A DNA stretch of 64,000 nucleotides, from contig NZ_CAHJWD020000194.1 of the NCBI RefSeq assembly GCF_903642095.1, forward strand, positions 1 to 64,000. Reading direction: 5' to 3'. The translations under genes were made by a program, and so were the position numbers. The first letter of the stretch is position 1. Each line of letters opens with the position of its first letter. Origin of the DNA: Bathymodiolus brooksi thiotrophic gill symbiont (GTDB lineage: Bacteria; Pseudomonadota; Gammaproteobacteria; PS1; Pseudothioglobaceae). Below the pieces are notes generated by a model. The model was given only the letters and a program-made list of their open reading frames with translations. It ran no database searches and was not told the DNA's origin. This document shows, piece after piece, positions 1-10,279 of the stretch.

Positions 1-707
1 ACAATCCAATATCAAGGTCTGCACCACATAAAAATTTAATTCAAGGGGTTTTAAACACTCATGCATCATTAGAAATTATTAAAATATTTGGGGAAAAAAA
101 TTTTAGCCACCCCAAGCCAGAAGAACTTTTACAACGAATAATAGAATTATCCACTAAAAAAGGCGATTTAGTCCTGGACTATCACCTAGGCAGTGGCACA
201 ACTTGTGCCGTAGCCCACAAAATGGGACGGCAATATATCGGCATTGAGCAGATGGATTATATTGAGGATATTGCTGTTAAGAGAATGCAAAAAGTCATTG
301 GTAAAAAAACCAAAAAAGACGGTGAATTATTGGAGCGTGTGGATTTCGATAATGGCGGCATCTCTAAAAGTGTTGATTGGCAAGGTGGTGGTGAATTTAT
401 TTATTTTGAATTGGATAAATACAATCAAGCCTTTATTGAAAAAATAGCCAAAGTCAACGAAAAAAATATTTTAAAACTTTATGATGATATTATCGAAAAA
501 GCCTTTTTAAATTACGATGTAGAAAGTGAAAAACTCAAAGACAAGAAACAAGACTTTAAAGCGTTAAACCTTAGCGATAAAAAAGAATTTTTATTCTCAA
601 TTCTTAATAAAAATCAACTGTATAAAAATTTAAGTGAAATTGACGATAAAGATTTACAAGTAGATGAGAATGTAAAAGCATTAAACAAAGGTTTTTATAA
701 TGAATGA
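1..707 (+). CDS. mod: Type III restriction-modification DNA methyltransferase (Mod), C-terminal part
   Basis: The reading frame is open from the left edge (first whole codon at base 3) to the stop at 705-707, so only about 234 C-terminal residues are present and the start is outside the window. The motif DYHLGSGTT, about 58 residues into the visible part, is the S-adenosylmethionine-binding motif I (FxGxG type) of amino-methyltransferases. It is followed by a stretch ending GRQYIGIEQ, as in Mod proteins. Finding motif I near the C-terminus fits the beta-class order (DPPY, target recognition, motif I) used by type III Mod subunits. The DPPY motif and recognition domain must lie upstream and cannot be seen. 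An internal ATG at 222 should not be taken as the start. Mod should methylate one strand of a short asymmetric site and guide Res, encoded at 2605-5181. Confidence 0.88.
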   Translation, partial: NPISRSAPHKNLIQGVLNTHASLEIIKIFGEKNFSHPKPEELLQRIIELSTKKGDLVLDYHLGSGTTCAVAHKMGRQYIGIEQMDYIEDIAVKRMQKVIGKKTKKDGELLERVDFDNGGISKSVDWQGGGEFIYFELDKYNQAFIEKIAKVNEKNILKLYDDIIEKAFLNYDVESEKLKDKKQDFKALNLSDKKEFLFSILNKNQLYKNLSEIDDKDLQVDENVKALNKGFYNE

Positions 708-1719
708 ATTAACCGAGTTTTTGCTATACACGGGTAGCGATGGCGATGTTAAGGTGGAAACTTATTTACACAATGAAACGCTGTGGTTATCGCAAGCACA
801 AATAGCCTCACTATTTGGCGTGCAACGACCAGCAATAGGTAAGCATTTGAAGAATATTTTTGAAAGTGGCGAGTTGAATGAAAAAGTGGTATGTTCCATT
901 TTGGAACTACCCACTCAACACGGTGCTATCATTGGAAAAACTCAGAATACAAGTGTTAAGTATTATAATTTGGATGCTATTTTATCCGTGGGCTATCGGG
1001 TTAATTCTAATAAAGCCACCCAGTTTAGAATATGGGCAACTACTATTTTAAAAGAATTTATTATTAAAGGCTTTGCGATGGACGATGATCGTCTTAAAAA
1101 TGGCAAGCATTTTGGTCAAGATTATTTTAAAGAATTATTGGAAAAAGTTCGTTCAATCCGCTCTAGCGAGAGACGAATCTATCAACAAATTACTGATATT
1201 TTTGCGGAATGTAGTATTGACTATAGTAAAAATGCACCAATTACTAAACGCTTTTTTGCCAATGTGCAAAATAAATTTCATTATGCCATTACAGGACAAA
1301 CAGCTGCTGAAATTATTTACACGCACGCTGATAAGTCCTTGCCTCATATGGGGCTTAAAACTTGGAAAAATGCACCAAAAGGCAGAATTTTAAAATCTGA
1401 TGTGGGGATTGCTAAAAATTATTTAACTGTCAATGAAATTAAGGGTTTAGAAAAGGCAATTAGCTCATATTTTGATTATATTGAGATAATTATTGATAAT
1501 CGAACTACAATGACTATGCAGGATTTAGCGGATTCCGTTGATAAATTTTTGAATTTTAATGAATACAAAATACTCAAAGATTTGGGCATTAAAACCAAAC
1601 AACAAGCACAAGAAAAAGTGGATTTGATATATGATGAATTTAATAAAACTCAAAAAATAAATTCTGATTTTGACAAGATGATTAAAAAAATAAAAGATAA
1701 GAATAAGAGTCAACCTTAG
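700..1719 (+). CDS. RhuM family protein
   Basis: 339 residues, starting at an ATG that overlaps the mod stop by 8 bases, so translation is probably coupled. The N-terminal part (about residues 20-55, around LSQAQIASLFGVQRPAIGKH) looks like a helix-turn-helix. It is followed by the KYYNLDAILSVGYRVNS region typical of the RhuM family, named after a gene of Salmonella pathogenicity island 3. The biochemical function of the family is not established. Members are often found in restriction-modification loci and genomic islands, and a regulatory or accessory role in defence is a reasonable inference. The C-terminal half is lysine-rich and probably helical. Here the gene lies between mod and dinD, inside the type III cassette. 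Confidence 0.82.
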   Translation: MNELTEFLLYTGSDGDVKVETYLHNETLWLSQAQIASLFGVQRPAIGKHLKNIFESGELNEKVVCSILELPTQHGAIIGKTQNTSVKYYNLDAILSVGYRVNSNKATQFRIWATTILKEFIIKGFAMDDDRLKNGKHFGQDYFKELLEKVRSIRSSERRIYQQITDIFAECSIDYSKNAPITKRFFANVQNKFHYAITGQTAAEIIYTHADKSLPHMGLKTWKNAPKGRILKSDVGIAKNYLTVNEIKGLEKAISSYFDYIEIIIDNRTTMTMQDLADSVDKFLNFNEYKILKDLGIKTKQQAQEKVDLIYDEFNKTQKINSDFDKMIKKIKDKNKSQP

Positions 1720-1760
1720 CCAAGAGCAAGATTTTTTTACACTATTAATAAAGAATACAA

Positions 1761-2612
1761 ATGAAAACTGAAATTATAAAAACTTTAACGACTGATTTTG
1801 AAAACTCATCTTATAAAACGGATGAAGGTATAGAGTTTTGGTTAGCAAGAGATTTGCAGCATTTACTTGATTATAGTAAATGGGATAATTTTAAAAATGT
1901 TATTTTAAAAGCAAAAACAGCTTGTGAGGTGAGTGGGCATAAGATTTTTAACCATTTTCCCGATGTCGGGAAAATGGTTGATATTGGCTCTGGAGCAAAA
2001 AAAGAAATTGATGATTTAATGCTAACTAGATACGCTTGTTATTTAATTGCTCAAAATGGTGATAGTAAAAAAGAAATCATTGCTTTTGCACAGACTTATT
2101 TTGCAATGCAAACAAGAAAGGCTGAACTCATTGAACAAAAAATTTTAGAGAGTGAAAGGGTAAATGCAAGGCATAAATTAACCCAAACAGAAAAAGAGTT
2201 GTCCAGTATTATTTTCGAGCAAACAGGTGATAAAAATTTTGGTTTAATTAGAAGTAAGGGTGATAAAGCTTTGTTTAATAACAACACTCAAATGATGAAG
2301 GGCAAATGGGGGGTTAATAAAAATAAGCCTTTGGCAGATTTTATGCCAACTATTCTTTTAAAAGCGAAAGATTTTGCAACTGAGATTACTATTTTTAACG
2401 CTAAAAATAAAAATATGGATATGGAAGAAGCTATTTCAAATGAGCATATTGCCAACAACAAAACAGTTAGAAACACACTTATTTCACGAGGTATTACCCC
2501 TGAAAATTTGCCACCTGAAGAAGATGTTAAAAAAGTTGAGCGTCAACTAACTAAAGACAAAAATATAACCTTAAAGGGTAATGATGGCTTTAAAGGTGAT
2601 GCAAATGAGTGA
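1761..2612 (+). CDS. dinD: DNA damage-inducible protein D (DinD) family
   Basis: 283 residues, close to the usual DinD length of about 275. The N-terminal part (about residues 20-120) is a BRO-N/antirepressor-like domain containing FWLARDLQHLLDY and a segment ending TRYACYLIAQNGD. The C-terminal part carries the DinD-type stretch around GDKALFNNNTQMMKGKWGV. In E. coli dinD is LexA-regulated and the protein has been linked to inhibition of RecA filaments. No clear LexA box was found in the 41-base gap before this gene. It follows the RhuM-like gene on the same strand, and its last codons overlap the res start (ATGAGTGA). It is therefore built into the restriction cassette. Confidence 0.85.
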   Translation: MKTEIIKTLTTDFENSSYKTDEGIEFWLARDLQHLLDYSKWDNFKNVILKAKTACEVSGHKIFNHFPDVGKMVDIGSGAKKEIDDLMLTRYACYLIAQNGDSKKEIIAFAQTYFAMQTRKAELIEQKILESERVNARHKLTQTEKELSSIIFEQTGDKNFGLIRSKGDKALFNNNTQMMKGKWGVNKNKPLADFMPTILLKAKDFATEITIFNAKNKNMDMEEAISNEHIANNKTVRNTLISRGITPENLPPEEDVKKVERQLTKDKNITLKGNDGFKGDANE

Positions 2613-5181
2613 TAAATTTTTATTTGACAGCATAAAAGAGGAGTTTGGCAGAGAGTTGCGGACTGATGCTAATTATCCATTTGTTAATAACAATCTAAAC
2701 CCAAAACTTGAATTAAGAAAATATCAAAAACAAGCTTTTACACGATTTTACAAATATTATGAAAATAGCGACACAGAAGCCTACATTAAACCTGATAACA
2801 ATATCCATCTAGCCTTTCATATGGCAACAGGTAGCGGTAAAACTGTAATGATGGCAGGGGTAATTTTGTATCTTTATGAAAAGGGCTATCGTAATTTTTT
2901 ATTCTTTGTTAATCGTGGGCAGATTGTTGAAAAAACCAAAGATAATTTTATCAATCAGTTTTCTAGCAAGTATCTTTTTAACGACAAAATCATCATTAAT
3001 AATAAGCAAGTGAATATTAATGCAGTGGATAATTTTTCCCATTCTCAAAACGACAATATAAATATTTGCTTTACCACTATTCAAGGCTTATTTAGTAACT
3101 TTCATAACGAAAAAGAGAATGCTCTAACAATTGAGGATTTTAAAGAAAATAAAATATGCCTCATTGCCGATGAGGCACACCACATAAATGCCAGCACTAA
3201 AAAGCAACAAGAGTTATATGCTAAACCCAGTTGGGAAAACACTGTCGAAGAAATCTTTAAAGCACACAAAGACAATATTTTATTAGAATTTAGTGCCACG
3301 ATTGAACTGGATAATCAAGCGGTTAAAGAAAAATATTTGGATAAAGTTATCTATCAATACGATTTAAAAAGTTTTGTTAAAGATGGCTTTAGTAAAAAAA
3401 TTAGTTTATTTAAAAGTGATACTGATAAAAAAACAAGAATCTTACAAGCATTACTTATCTCAATTTATCGTGAACAAATAGCAATTAAAAATAAGTTAAA
3501 TATCAAGCCCATTGTGTTGTTTAAATCTTCAAAAATTTCTGAAAGTAAGGGCAATCAGGCGTTATTTCATCAGTTGATTGATGCCTTAAGTGTTAGTGAT
3601 ATTGAATTGATTAAAAATCAAAGTAATATTAAGATATTGCAAAACGCCTTTGCTTTCTTTGAGACGCAAAAGATTGGCACCAATCGTTTAATTGAAAGAA
3701 TAAAAAATGCCTTTGATGATAAAAAATGCCTCTGCACTAATAATGATAAAGAATTAGAAGTTAACCAAAAAAGATTGAATAATTTAGAGGATGGGGATAA
3801 CAGTATTCGGGCAATATTTACCGTTGATAAGTTAAACGAGGGCTGGGATGTGTTAAATCTTTTTGATATTGTTCGCCTGTATGAAGGGCAAAGCACTGGA
3901 GGTAGCAATAAAGGAAAAATAGGTAAAAAAACAGTGAGTGAGGCTCAATTAATTGGACGCGGTGCTCGGTATTGTGCCTTTAAAATTAATGACGATGACG
4001 ACCCCTATATTCGCAAGTTTGATAACGACATTGAAAATGAATTAAGAATTTTAGAAGAGTTATATTTTCATAGCAGTAACGACAGTCAATATATCAGCGA
4101 AATACAAAAAGCATTGATAGAACAAGGTTTGTTAGAAAAATTAGGTGAAGAGCCGATTGTGTTTAAACTAGAATTAAAGGACAAAATTAAACACAGTGAT
4201 AATTTCAAAAATAAACTAATTTTTAAAAACAAAAGAGTGGTTAAAAAATACAATCATATTAAAAGCATTAGCGATTTTGGCATTCAAAAATCAAACTTTT
4301 GCTATGAGATGGAAAATGGAAAAGGTAGCTTGCTAGAGATTTTTAATGACGCAAAAGAAGTCGCGATCAACAAAAAAATTAGGTCTTATAATTTGGTTAA
4401 TTTACTTAGTAAAAATATCTTAAAAAATGCAATGCTGATGTTTGATAGTTTTTCTTTTTCAAACTTAAAAATACCTTTTGAGAATATTAACTCAATAAAT
4501 GATTTTTTCAACAATGACTATTTAGGTAAATTTAAAATAGACATTTCAGGAGATATTAACGACTTATCAAGCAAGCAAAAACTAACAATAGCCCTCTCAT
4601 TTCTCAGTGCCTTAGAGGTGGAAATAAAAGGTAATACTGCCCAATATGAAGGCACTAAAGCATTTTACCCATATTCAGCTCACGATATTTTTAAGGAAAA
4701 AACGCTATTAGTATCCAAAGATGTGATAATTAAAGAAATAACACACGATTGGTTTATTTTTAAAAAGTTTAGTGGCACAAGTGAAGAGGAAAAATTAGTG
4801 GCACTAATTGAAAGGGTTATTAACGACACACAAAATAATCACAATGAAGTCTATTTAATCAGAAATGAGCGGCATTTCGCCTTATATGACTTCAAGGAAG
4901 GTAGAAGATTTGAACCCGATTTTGTGTTATTAAGTAAGAAAGATGGGTGCAGTTATCAGTTTTTTATCGAACCTAAGGGGGCACATTTACAACTGCGAGA
5001 CAAATGGAAAGAAGATTTTTTATCAAAGATTGAAAATAATCACAAAGCAATGTCTGGTGTTTGCCATACAACAAGTTATTCCAATAAAGAATACAAAATT
5101 ATTGGGCTTAAATTTTATAACCACGACAACGAAAACGAAAACGAATTTAAACAGGAATTGGAGGGCATTTATGTCATATAG
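2605..5181 (+). CDS. res: Type III restriction endonuclease subunit Res
   Basis: 858 residues from the ATG at 2605, chosen over in-frame ATGs at 2581, 2584 and 2599 because it overlaps the dinD stop and has AAAGG 8 bases upstream. It is a superfamily 2 helicase/translocase: Walker A MATGSGKT at residues 73-80, DEAH at 189-192, motif III-like SAT near 230, and motif [11 protein letters not shown] near 448. The C-terminus holds a PD-(D/E)xK nuclease core, with D772 in FEPDF and E789-x-K791 in FIEPKG. This is the domain order of EcoP1I/EcoP15I-type Res, which works in a complex with Mod and needs ATP. All key motifs are intact, so the enzyme looks active. The stop overlaps nrdB by 11 bases. Confidence 0.93.
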   Translation: MSDKFLFDSIKEEFGRELRTDANYPFVNNNLNPKLELRKYQKQAFTRFYKYYENSDTEAYIKPDNNIHLAFHMATGSGKTVMMAGVILYLYEKGYRNFLFFVNRGQIVEKTKDNFINQFSSKYLFNDKIIINNKQVNINAVDNFSHSQNDNINICFTTIQGLFSNFHNEKENALTIEDFKENKICLIADEAHHINASTKKQQELYAKPSWENTVEEIFKAHKDNILLEFSATIELDNQAVKEKYLDKVIYQYDLKSFVKDGFSKKISLFKSDTDKKTRILQALLISIYREQIAIKNKLNIKPIVLFKSSKISESKGNQALFHQLIDALSVSDIELIKNQSNIKILQNAFAFFETQKIGTNRLIERIKNAFDDKKCLCTNNDKELEVNQKRLNNLEDGDNSIRAIFTVDKLNEGWDVLNLFDIVRLYEGQSTGGSNKGKIGKKTVSEAQLIGRGARYCAFKINDDDDPYIRKFDNDIENELRILEELYFHSSNDSQYISEIQKALIEQGLLEKLGEEPIVFKLELKDKIKHSDNFKNKLIFKNKRVVKKYNHIKSISDFGIQKSNFCYEMENGKGSLLEIFNDAKEVAINKKIRSYNLVNLLSKNILKNAMLMFDSFSFSNLKIPFENINSINDFFNNDYLGKFKIDISGDINDLSSKQKLTIALSFLSALEVEIKGNTAQYEGTKAFYPYSAHDIFKEKTLLVSKDVIIKEITHDWFIFKKFSGTSEEEKLVALIERVINDTQNNHNEVYLIRNERHFALYDFKEGRRFEPDFVLLSKKDGCSYQFFIEPKGAHLQLRDKWKEDFLSKIENNHKAMSGVCHTTSYSNKEYKIIGLKFYNHDNENENEFKQELEGIYVI

Positions 5182-6307
5182 TATTTTTAGCAAGGAAGTG
5201 AGTGATACATTAACCGAGCCAATGTTTTTTGGTCATAGCGTAAATGTGGCGCGTTTTGATAAGCAAAAGTTTGAAATGTTCGAAAAATTGACAGAAAAAC
5301 AACTGTCGTTTTTTTGGCGACCTGAAGAGATTGATGTTTCTAAGGATAAAATAGATTTTTCTAAATTATTGCCTAATGAAAAACACATTTTTATTTCCAA
5401 TTTACAATACCAAATTTTGCTTGATTCTGTGCAAGGTAGAAGCCCTAGTATTGCTTTTTTGCCGATTGTTTCCTTGCCAGAATTAGAAAACTGGATTGAA
5501 ACTTGGTCGTTTTCTGAGACAATTCATTCTCGCTCTTATACGCATATTATTCGTGCTATTGTGAATGAGCCGGGTGTGGTGTTTGATGATATTATGAAAA
5601 CTGATGAAATTATTAAGCGTGCTGAGAGCGTCTCTAAGCACTACGATGAGTTGATTAAATGCACTCAGGCGTATTTATTACACGGCACAGGTAAAGCAAC
5701 AATCCAAGGGCATGAAGTATCAATAGACCTGTATTGTTTAAAAAAGCAACTGTATCTCACTATTGTGTCTGTTAATATTCTTGAGGCAGTGCGTTTTTAT
5801 GTGAGTTTTGCTTGCTCATTTGCTTTTGCTGAGCGTAAGGTAATGGAAGGTAATGCTAAGATTATCAAAATGATTGCCCGTGATGAGGCGTTACACCTTT
5901 CGGGCACTCAACATATACTTAATTTAATGCGTGAGGGTAAGGATGATTTAGAAATGCAAAAAATTGCCAAAGAATGTGAAAGTGAGGTTATTACTATGTT
6001 CAAAGAAGCTTGCGAACAAGAAAAAGACTGGGCAGAATATTTATTCCGTGATGGCTCAATGATTGGACTTAACGCTGAAATCCTTAAGCAATACTTAGAA
6101 TATATTACCAATGTGCGTATGAAAGCCCTTAATCTACCCCCTTTCTTTGATGAACGCACCAATCCCCTGCCGTGGATTAACCATTGGCTGGACTCTGATA
6201 ATGTCCAAGTTGCTCCACAAGAAACTGAAATTACCTCATATTTGGTTAGTGCAATTGACAACACTTTAGATGAGAAAGACACTGATTTTGGTAACTTTAA
6301 ATTGTAA
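5171..6307 (+). CDS. nrdB: Ribonucleoside-diphosphate reductase class Ia, beta subunit
   Basis: 378 residues from the ATG at 5171 (E. coli NrdB has 376). The frame stays open upstream to 4943, but that stretch lies inside res and has no NrdB homology. NrdB carries the diiron centre and tyrosyl radical that start reduction of NDPs by NrdA. The radical tyrosine is Y123 in [12 protein letters not shown]. Iron ligands are visible in WSFSETIHS and in ARDEALHL. The C-terminal DFGNFKL tail should dock onto NrdA. The ribosome-binding site (GGAG) lies within the end of res, and the two genes overlap by 11 bases. nrdA, normally next to nrdB, is not on the visible upstream side; the restriction cassette is there instead. 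A ferredoxin gene follows after 3 bases. Confidence 0.97.
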   Translation: MSYSIFSKEVSDTLTEPMFFGHSVNVARFDKQKFEMFEKLTEKQLSFFWRPEEIDVSKDKIDFSKLLPNEKHIFISNLQYQILLDSVQGRSPSIAFLPIVSLPELENWIETWSFSETIHSRSYTHIIRAIVNEPGVVFDDIMKTDEIIKRAESVSKHYDELIKCTQAYLLHGTGKATIQGHEVSIDLYCLKKQLYLTIVSVNILEAVRFYVSFACSFAFAERKVMEGNAKIIKMIARDEALHLSGTQHILNLMREGKDDLEMQKIAKECESEVITMFKEACEQEKDWAEYLFRDGSMIGLNAEILKQYLEYITNVRMKALNLPPFFDERTNPLPWINHWLDSDNVQVAPQETEITSYLVSAIDNTLDEKDTDFGNFKL

Positions 6308-6310
6308 CTC

Positions 6311-6580
6311 GTGTTAAAAATAGAAGTTAGCAACATCAATGGCAAAACCGAATCACTATATGTATATGGCGATTATTCAATTCTGAGTGAATTAGAGGCA
6401 CATAATGTATTAATTGATCACTCTTGCCGACAAGGGCATTGTGGCTCTTGCATACTGCAACTTTTATCGGGTGATGTAATGCATGAAGATTGTTTGGTGC
6501 CACTTTCTCCGGGGGAAATTCTTGCTTGTCAAGCTAAACCAATCACAGACATTAAAATAGGGTTGCGTGATTTTAGTTAA
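6311..6580 (+). CDS. yfaE: [2Fe-2S] ferredoxin, YfaE type
   Basis: 89 residues with a GTG start 3 bases after the nrdB stop. The plant-type [2Fe-2S] cysteine pattern is visible: CRQGHCGSC (C-x4-C-x2-C), with the fourth cysteine in LACQAKP. In E. coli YfaE, encoded next to nrdB, helps rebuild the diferric-tyrosyl cofactor of NrdB. The same adjacency and size support that role here. Its stop overlaps the convergent mnmH stop by 8 bases, so no terminator fits between them. Confidence 0.92.
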   Translation: MLKIEVSNINGKTESLYVYGDYSILSELEAHNVLIDHSCRQGHCGSCILQLLSGDVMHEDCLVPLSPGEILACQAKPITDIKIGLRDFS

Positions 6581-7670
6581 TTGATTTTTCACTCAGATAA
6601 GACAATACTTCTTCAGCGTTACCCTTAAACACTACTCTATTCATCTTTTTCTGAATTTGATAATTATACATTGGGTCGTAATAATCTACTAACAACGCCT
6701 CGATTACTGAATAAAAACCTTTAATTTCACCCTGTTCTTGATACATTGAGAGTGCTGTGTTTACTTTTTTCAACAATGCTTGATAACGCTCTAAACCTAG
6801 GCGTTTTTGGATTTTTTCTAGGCTGGTTAGCCAATAATTGGCAAAGTTAGCAAACCCATGTTGACTATCAAGTTCCATGAAACTTTGACACATATCAATT
6901 ACATACGCATCCATACTGACCTGAAGTCGCTGTTCAGTGCTGACCTCAAGTAAAACCAAGTCGGCTTGTTTGGTTCTGACCTGTAAGCAATCAGGAATGT
7001 GATTGGCACCGATGTTTGCACCTTCATCTTCAAAAATTAGATGGGCACAATGTTGTTGTTTAATGAGTTCAATCGCCAAGGTGTTTTCAAAATTAATCTG
7101 TGTGGGCTGTGGCGTGGTGGTATTACCAAAGGCAGAGCCACGGTGATTTGCCAGACCTTCTAAATCAATTGTATTGTTAAGCTTGTCAAGTAACAAAGTT
7201 TTACCGCAACCGGTTTGCCCACCAATAACAACAGGTGTGATTTTTTGCATAATTCTCTCTGTTTCCTCAATAAGAAACCGACGCAACGCCTTGTAACCAC
7301 CTGCAATACGCGGATAATCAATACCAGTAGCCTCATAAATCCATTGCTGGGCGATTTGACTGCGTAATCCACCACGAAAGCAATACAAAGCACCATTTGG
7401 GTTATTTTTAATGAATTTAAGCCATGCTTCTATACGCTTGTCTTTTGCTTTGCCTTGCACCAATTGATGCCCAAGTTCAATGGCTTTTGCTTGACCTTTA
7501 TTTTTGTAGCAAGTACCTATCTGCTCACGCTCATCATTGCTCATCAATATAAGATTTTGTGCATACGGAAAAGCACCTTGTTTAAATTCAACTGGTGCCC
7601 TGCTATCTATCAGAGGAGTGTCGGTGGAAAATAGATGGGTAAAATCGGTAATTTGTGTTAATTCAGGCAT
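6573..7670 (-). CDS. mnmH: tRNA 2-selenouridine synthase
   Basis: 365 residues from the ATG at 7670 (E. coli MnmH/SelU has 364). A longer frame to 7772 lies inside selD and lacks homology. The N-terminal rhodanese domain has its cysteine in [12 protein letters not shown], and the P-loop domain follows with GGQTGCGKT. The enzyme uses selenophosphate to turn 2-thiouridine (through a geranylated intermediate) into 2-selenouridine at the wobble base of Lys, Glu and Gln tRNAs. The start overlaps the selD stop by 8 bases, so the selenium donor and the user are translationally coupled. No selenocysteine-insertion genes are visible here. Confidence 0.95.
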   Translation of the reverse strand: MPELTQITDFTHLFSTDTPLIDSRAPVEFKQGAFPYAQNLILMSNDEREQIGTCYKNKGQAKAIELGHQLVQGKAKDKRIEAWLKFIKNNPNGALYCFRGGLRSQIAQQWIYEATGIDYPRIAGGYKALRRFLIEETERIMQKITPVVIGGQTGCGKTLLLDKLNNTIDLEGLANHRGSAFGNTTTPQPTQINFENTLAIELIKQQHCAHLIFEDEGANIGANHIPDCLQVRTKQADLVLLEVSTEQRLQVSMDAYVIDMCQSFMELDSQHGFANFANYWLTSLEKIQKRLGLERYQALLKKVNTALSMYQEQGEIKGFYSVIEALLVDYYDPMYNYQIQKKMNRVVFKGNAEEVLSYLSEKSIN

Positions 7671-8694
7671 TGATTTGCACAATGGGTTGATTATTGTTTT
7701 CAACAATCTCGCCAATGGCTTCCAAATCAAAACCTGATTTTTGCATGACTTGGTGAAATTCAGATTCGGCACTATCAGATACCATAATCAACAATCCACC
7801 ACTGGTTTGTGGGTCGCAAATAATAGATTGCATTTCATTGCTCATCTGACTAAGATTCTGTCCGTAACTTTCAAAATTGCGTTGTGCACCACCGGGTGAG
7901 CAACCATTGGCTAGATAATTTTTAATATTTGGCAGTATTGGCACTTTGTTATATTGAATCGTTGCCGATACTTGGGATCCCAAGCAAACTTCTGATAAAT
8001 GCCCACCTAATCCAAAGCCAGTAACATCGGTCATAGCGTTAATACCCTTGATGCTGGCTAACTTGGCACCAATATCGTTAAGTTGACACATAATATCCAT
8101 GACGCGTTTTTCATCTTCGGGCGTGATTTTCTTTTGTTTTTGTGCAGTAGTTAAAATGCCAACGCCTAAGGGCTTGGTAAGGTATATCTTGTCCCCTACT
8201 TTGGCAGTTGAATTTCTTTTTAGATGTTCAATCGCTACTTTACCCGTTACTGCCAAACCAAAAATTGGCTCAGGCGAGTCAATACTATGTCCACCTGCAA
8301 GCATCATCCCTGCCGCTTGGCACACGCTACGACCACCTTCAATAACCCGTTGCCCTACTTCGGCAGGCAATTTATCCAACGGCCAGCCAAAAATAGCAAT
8401 TGCCATCAATGGCACACCACCCATCGCATACACATCACTAATCGCATTAGTCGCAGCAATTCGCCCAAAAGTAAATGGGTCGTCAACAATCGGCATAAAA
8501 AAGTCGGTAGTGCTAATAACCGCTTCGCCATTACCCAGATCATACACGGCGGCATCATCACGGGAATGGTTGCCCACTAGCAAATTAGGGTCAATAATTT
8601 CATCAATAGATGAAACTAAAATCTTGTCCAAAATTTTGGGTGATATTTTGCAGCCACATCCTTGTCCGTGACTATATTCGGTAAGTTTAATCAT
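7663..8694 (-). CDS. selD: Selenide, water dikinase (selenophosphate synthetase)
   Basis: 343 residues from the ATG at 8694, which gives the family N-terminus; the frame extends upstream to 8748 without similarity. The enzyme makes selenophosphate from selenide and ATP. The active-site region [10 protein letters not shown] holds Cys13 in place of selenocysteine, with Lys16. The ATP-binding stretches [24 protein letters not shown] and [10 protein letters not shown] match the E. coli enzyme closely. It is the first gene of a two-gene selD-mnmH unit. Its promoter region probably lies in 8695-8848, which holds a MITE-like inverted repeat. Confidence 0.97.
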   Translation of the reverse strand: MIKLTEYSHGQGCGCKISPKILDKILVSSIDEIIDPNLLVGNHSRDDAAVYDLGNGEAVISTTDFFMPIVDDPFTFGRIAATNAISDVYAMGGVPLMAIAIFGWPLDKLPAEVGQRVIEGGRSVCQAAGMMLAGGHSIDSPEPIFGLAVTGKVAIEHLKRNSTAKVGDKIYLTKPLGVGILTTAQKQKKITPEDEKRVMDIMCQLNDIGAKLASIKGINAMTDVTGFGLGGHLSEVCLGSQVSATIQYNKVPILPNIKNYLANGCSPGGAQRNFESYGQNLSQMSNEMQSIICDPQTSGGLLIMVSDSAESEFHQVMQKSGFDLEAIGEIVENNNQPIVQINA

Positions 8695-8708
8695 AGTAAT
8701 ATTATAAT

Positions 8709-8800
8709 AGAGACCTTTGCATAAATATGGATGATTGGCAGAATTCAATTTGATAAAAAGTGGATTTTTGATGATTATTCATATTTATGCAAAGGTTTCT
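8709..8800. mobile_element. 92-bp MITE-like element with near-perfect terminal inverted repeats
   Basis: The left end reads AGAGACCTTTGCATAAATATG. The right end, read on the other strand, is AGAAACCTTTGCATAAATATG: one mismatch in 21. The similarity runs a few bases further inward. The interior is about 45 bases with no coding capacity. The bases just outside include AAT on both sides, or AATAG if the ends are placed at 8711 and 8800, which may be a target duplication. Ends of the GAGACCTTTGC type are common in IS5-family elements, so this may be a non-autonomous derivative; that link is from memory. It lies between selD and batD. Confidence 0.72.
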
Positions 8801-8848
8801 AATAGTAAATTTAAAATTTTCTTGCTCAGAAAATCAAGCAAGACTTAT

Positions 8849-10279
8849 TCAGAAGTCGCCTGATTGAATAAGTGTAATTATGGCTTTTTTGTTAATTTTG
8901 TGCGTTTCGCCTTTGTAAAGATTGGCCTCTAATTGTTGCAGTATGGAATCGAGTTCGCTTAAATCAAGGGGTAGCAACAAGTCAAACAAGGCTTTATCAC
9001 CTTTGCTAGATTTAATTTGTCTGATTAAATCTTGATTTTTTTCTGGCTTTTGTCTGTTGTTAAGTTTTATACTTAAAAAACTGATAAGTGCACCAATGAT
9101 AAGCCCCAGTAAGAGGTAATAATATTTTAATTTATTATTGACTGGTGTTTTATTGTCAGGTTTTACAAGGGTTTCGGTTGTTGCTGCTATGACAGGACTG
9201 GCTTTATCGACTTGAATGTTAATAGGTTGGGAGCTAATGGTTTTTTTGGTTTGGGTTGCTTTGTCAAAATAATTAAGTTTTAGGCTGGGTATGACGAAAC
9301 TTTGCCCACTAACAATAGCAAATTTTTGTTGCCAATCTTTGTAACTGGTAATCGCATCATCACTGTAAATGGTGGCGTTATCAATCTCAATTTTAAAGGC
9401 TTCAATATCTTCAAAATTACCTTTGCCAACGATACTTACCGTTAAATTAACGGCTTCCCCTTGCTTAACTTGAGTTTTGTCAACAATAGCCTTGAAGTTA
9501 AAATCACCAAAAATTCTGAGTGCATCTGGCAGGGGTTTTACGGTTAATGTTAAGGCGTTTGAAAATACTTTTTTCTGATTTTGCCTTTGCCTTGTGTCAA
9601 AAAAATTACCAAAAATACCGTTATTTTGATTGCCAATAGTGGCAACCAAACTTGGGATATGAATGGTGCCAAAATTATTTGCACTAACTTTGTAACTCAA
9701 TGTTTGAATATTATAGTTTTCATCAGGAGTGCGTATTACTTCGTTATTTTTGATAAACAACAAATCTTTTGAATCGGGTGCGGAAAGAACGATTTGATTG
9801 GTAAGTGGTAAGGATTTTTTTGCTTTAAAAGTAATGTTTAAATTAATAGTATCACCTAAAAAAAATGTTGTTCTGTCCACCTTAATTTGCAAAATATAAT
9901 CATCCCCTGCCTTAGCTTTGCTTGGCTTTTTAAAGGTTATTTTTATGGGTTGAGTGGTTTGCTTGACACCATCTACTGTTAGTGTATAAGCTGGAATTTG
10001 TAAGCTTTTTAAAGGTTTAAAAGTATAGGATTTACTATTTTTTATAGTGCGTCTATTGTTGGCAATACTAATGCTTTGAGAATTGTTTGTGTTTAAAACA
10101 GGATATCCTGCAATATTGCTAATCTCAGGAAACATAACCTTGCTACTATCAGCATTCAAAGTTAAAACAATGACTTCTCCCGGATAAAACCATGTCTGAT
10201 TAACATTGGCTGAACTGAGTGCAAAAATTGGGGTGCTAAGTAGTAAAAATAAACTACCAAAGATTTTTTTTATCATCAT
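8849..10279 (-). CDS. batD: BatD-like protein (oxygen-tolerance/aerotolerance protein)
   Basis: 476 residues from ATG 10279 (10276 is also possible); this start gives a clean signal peptide (KKIFGSLFLLLSTPIFA). A longer frame lies inside the TPR gene. After the signal peptide come tandem beta-rich periplasmic domains of BatD type, including DDYILQIKVDRTTFFLGD and a second unit with VDKTQVKQGEAVNLTVSIVG. A C-terminal membrane helix (YYLLLGLIIGALISFL) and a short cytoplasmic tail follow. It is the last gene of the moxR-DUF58-DUF4381-batA-batB-batC-batD series. The family takes part in envelope stress tolerance, but its molecular role is poorly known. Confidence 0.85.
   Translation of the reverse strand: MMIKKIFGSLFLLLSTPIFALSSANVNQTWFYPGEVIVLTLNADSSKVMFPEISNIAGYPVLNTNNSQSISIANNRRTIKNSKSYTFKPLKSLQIPAYTLTVDGVKQTTQPIKITFKKPSKAKAGDDYILQIKVDRTTFFLGDTINLNITFKAKKSLPLTNQIVLSAPDSKDLLFIKNNEVIRTPDENYNIQTLSYKVSANNFGTIHIPSLVATIGNQNNGIFGNFFDTRQRQNQKKVFSNALTLTVKPLPDALRIFGDFNFKAIVDKTQVKQGEAVNLTVSIVGKGNFEDIEAFKIEIDNATIYSDDAITSYKDWQQKFAIVSGQSFVIPSLKLNYFDKATQTKKTISSQPINIQVDKASPVIAATTETLVKPDNKTPVNNKLKYYYLLLGLIIGALISFLSIKLNNRQKPEKNQDLIRQIKSSKGDKALFDLLLPLDLSELDSILQQLEANLYKGETHKINKKAIITLIQSGDF

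Noticed and set aside
222-707. A separate 161-residue gene starting at ATG 222
   Set aside because: The frame is open to the left edge and encodes motif I of the methyltransferase upstream of this ATG, so it is the end of mod.
4943-5170. A longer NrdB starting at 4943
   Set aside because: The extra residues lie in another frame of res, have no NrdB similarity, and ATG 5171 gives the normal length.
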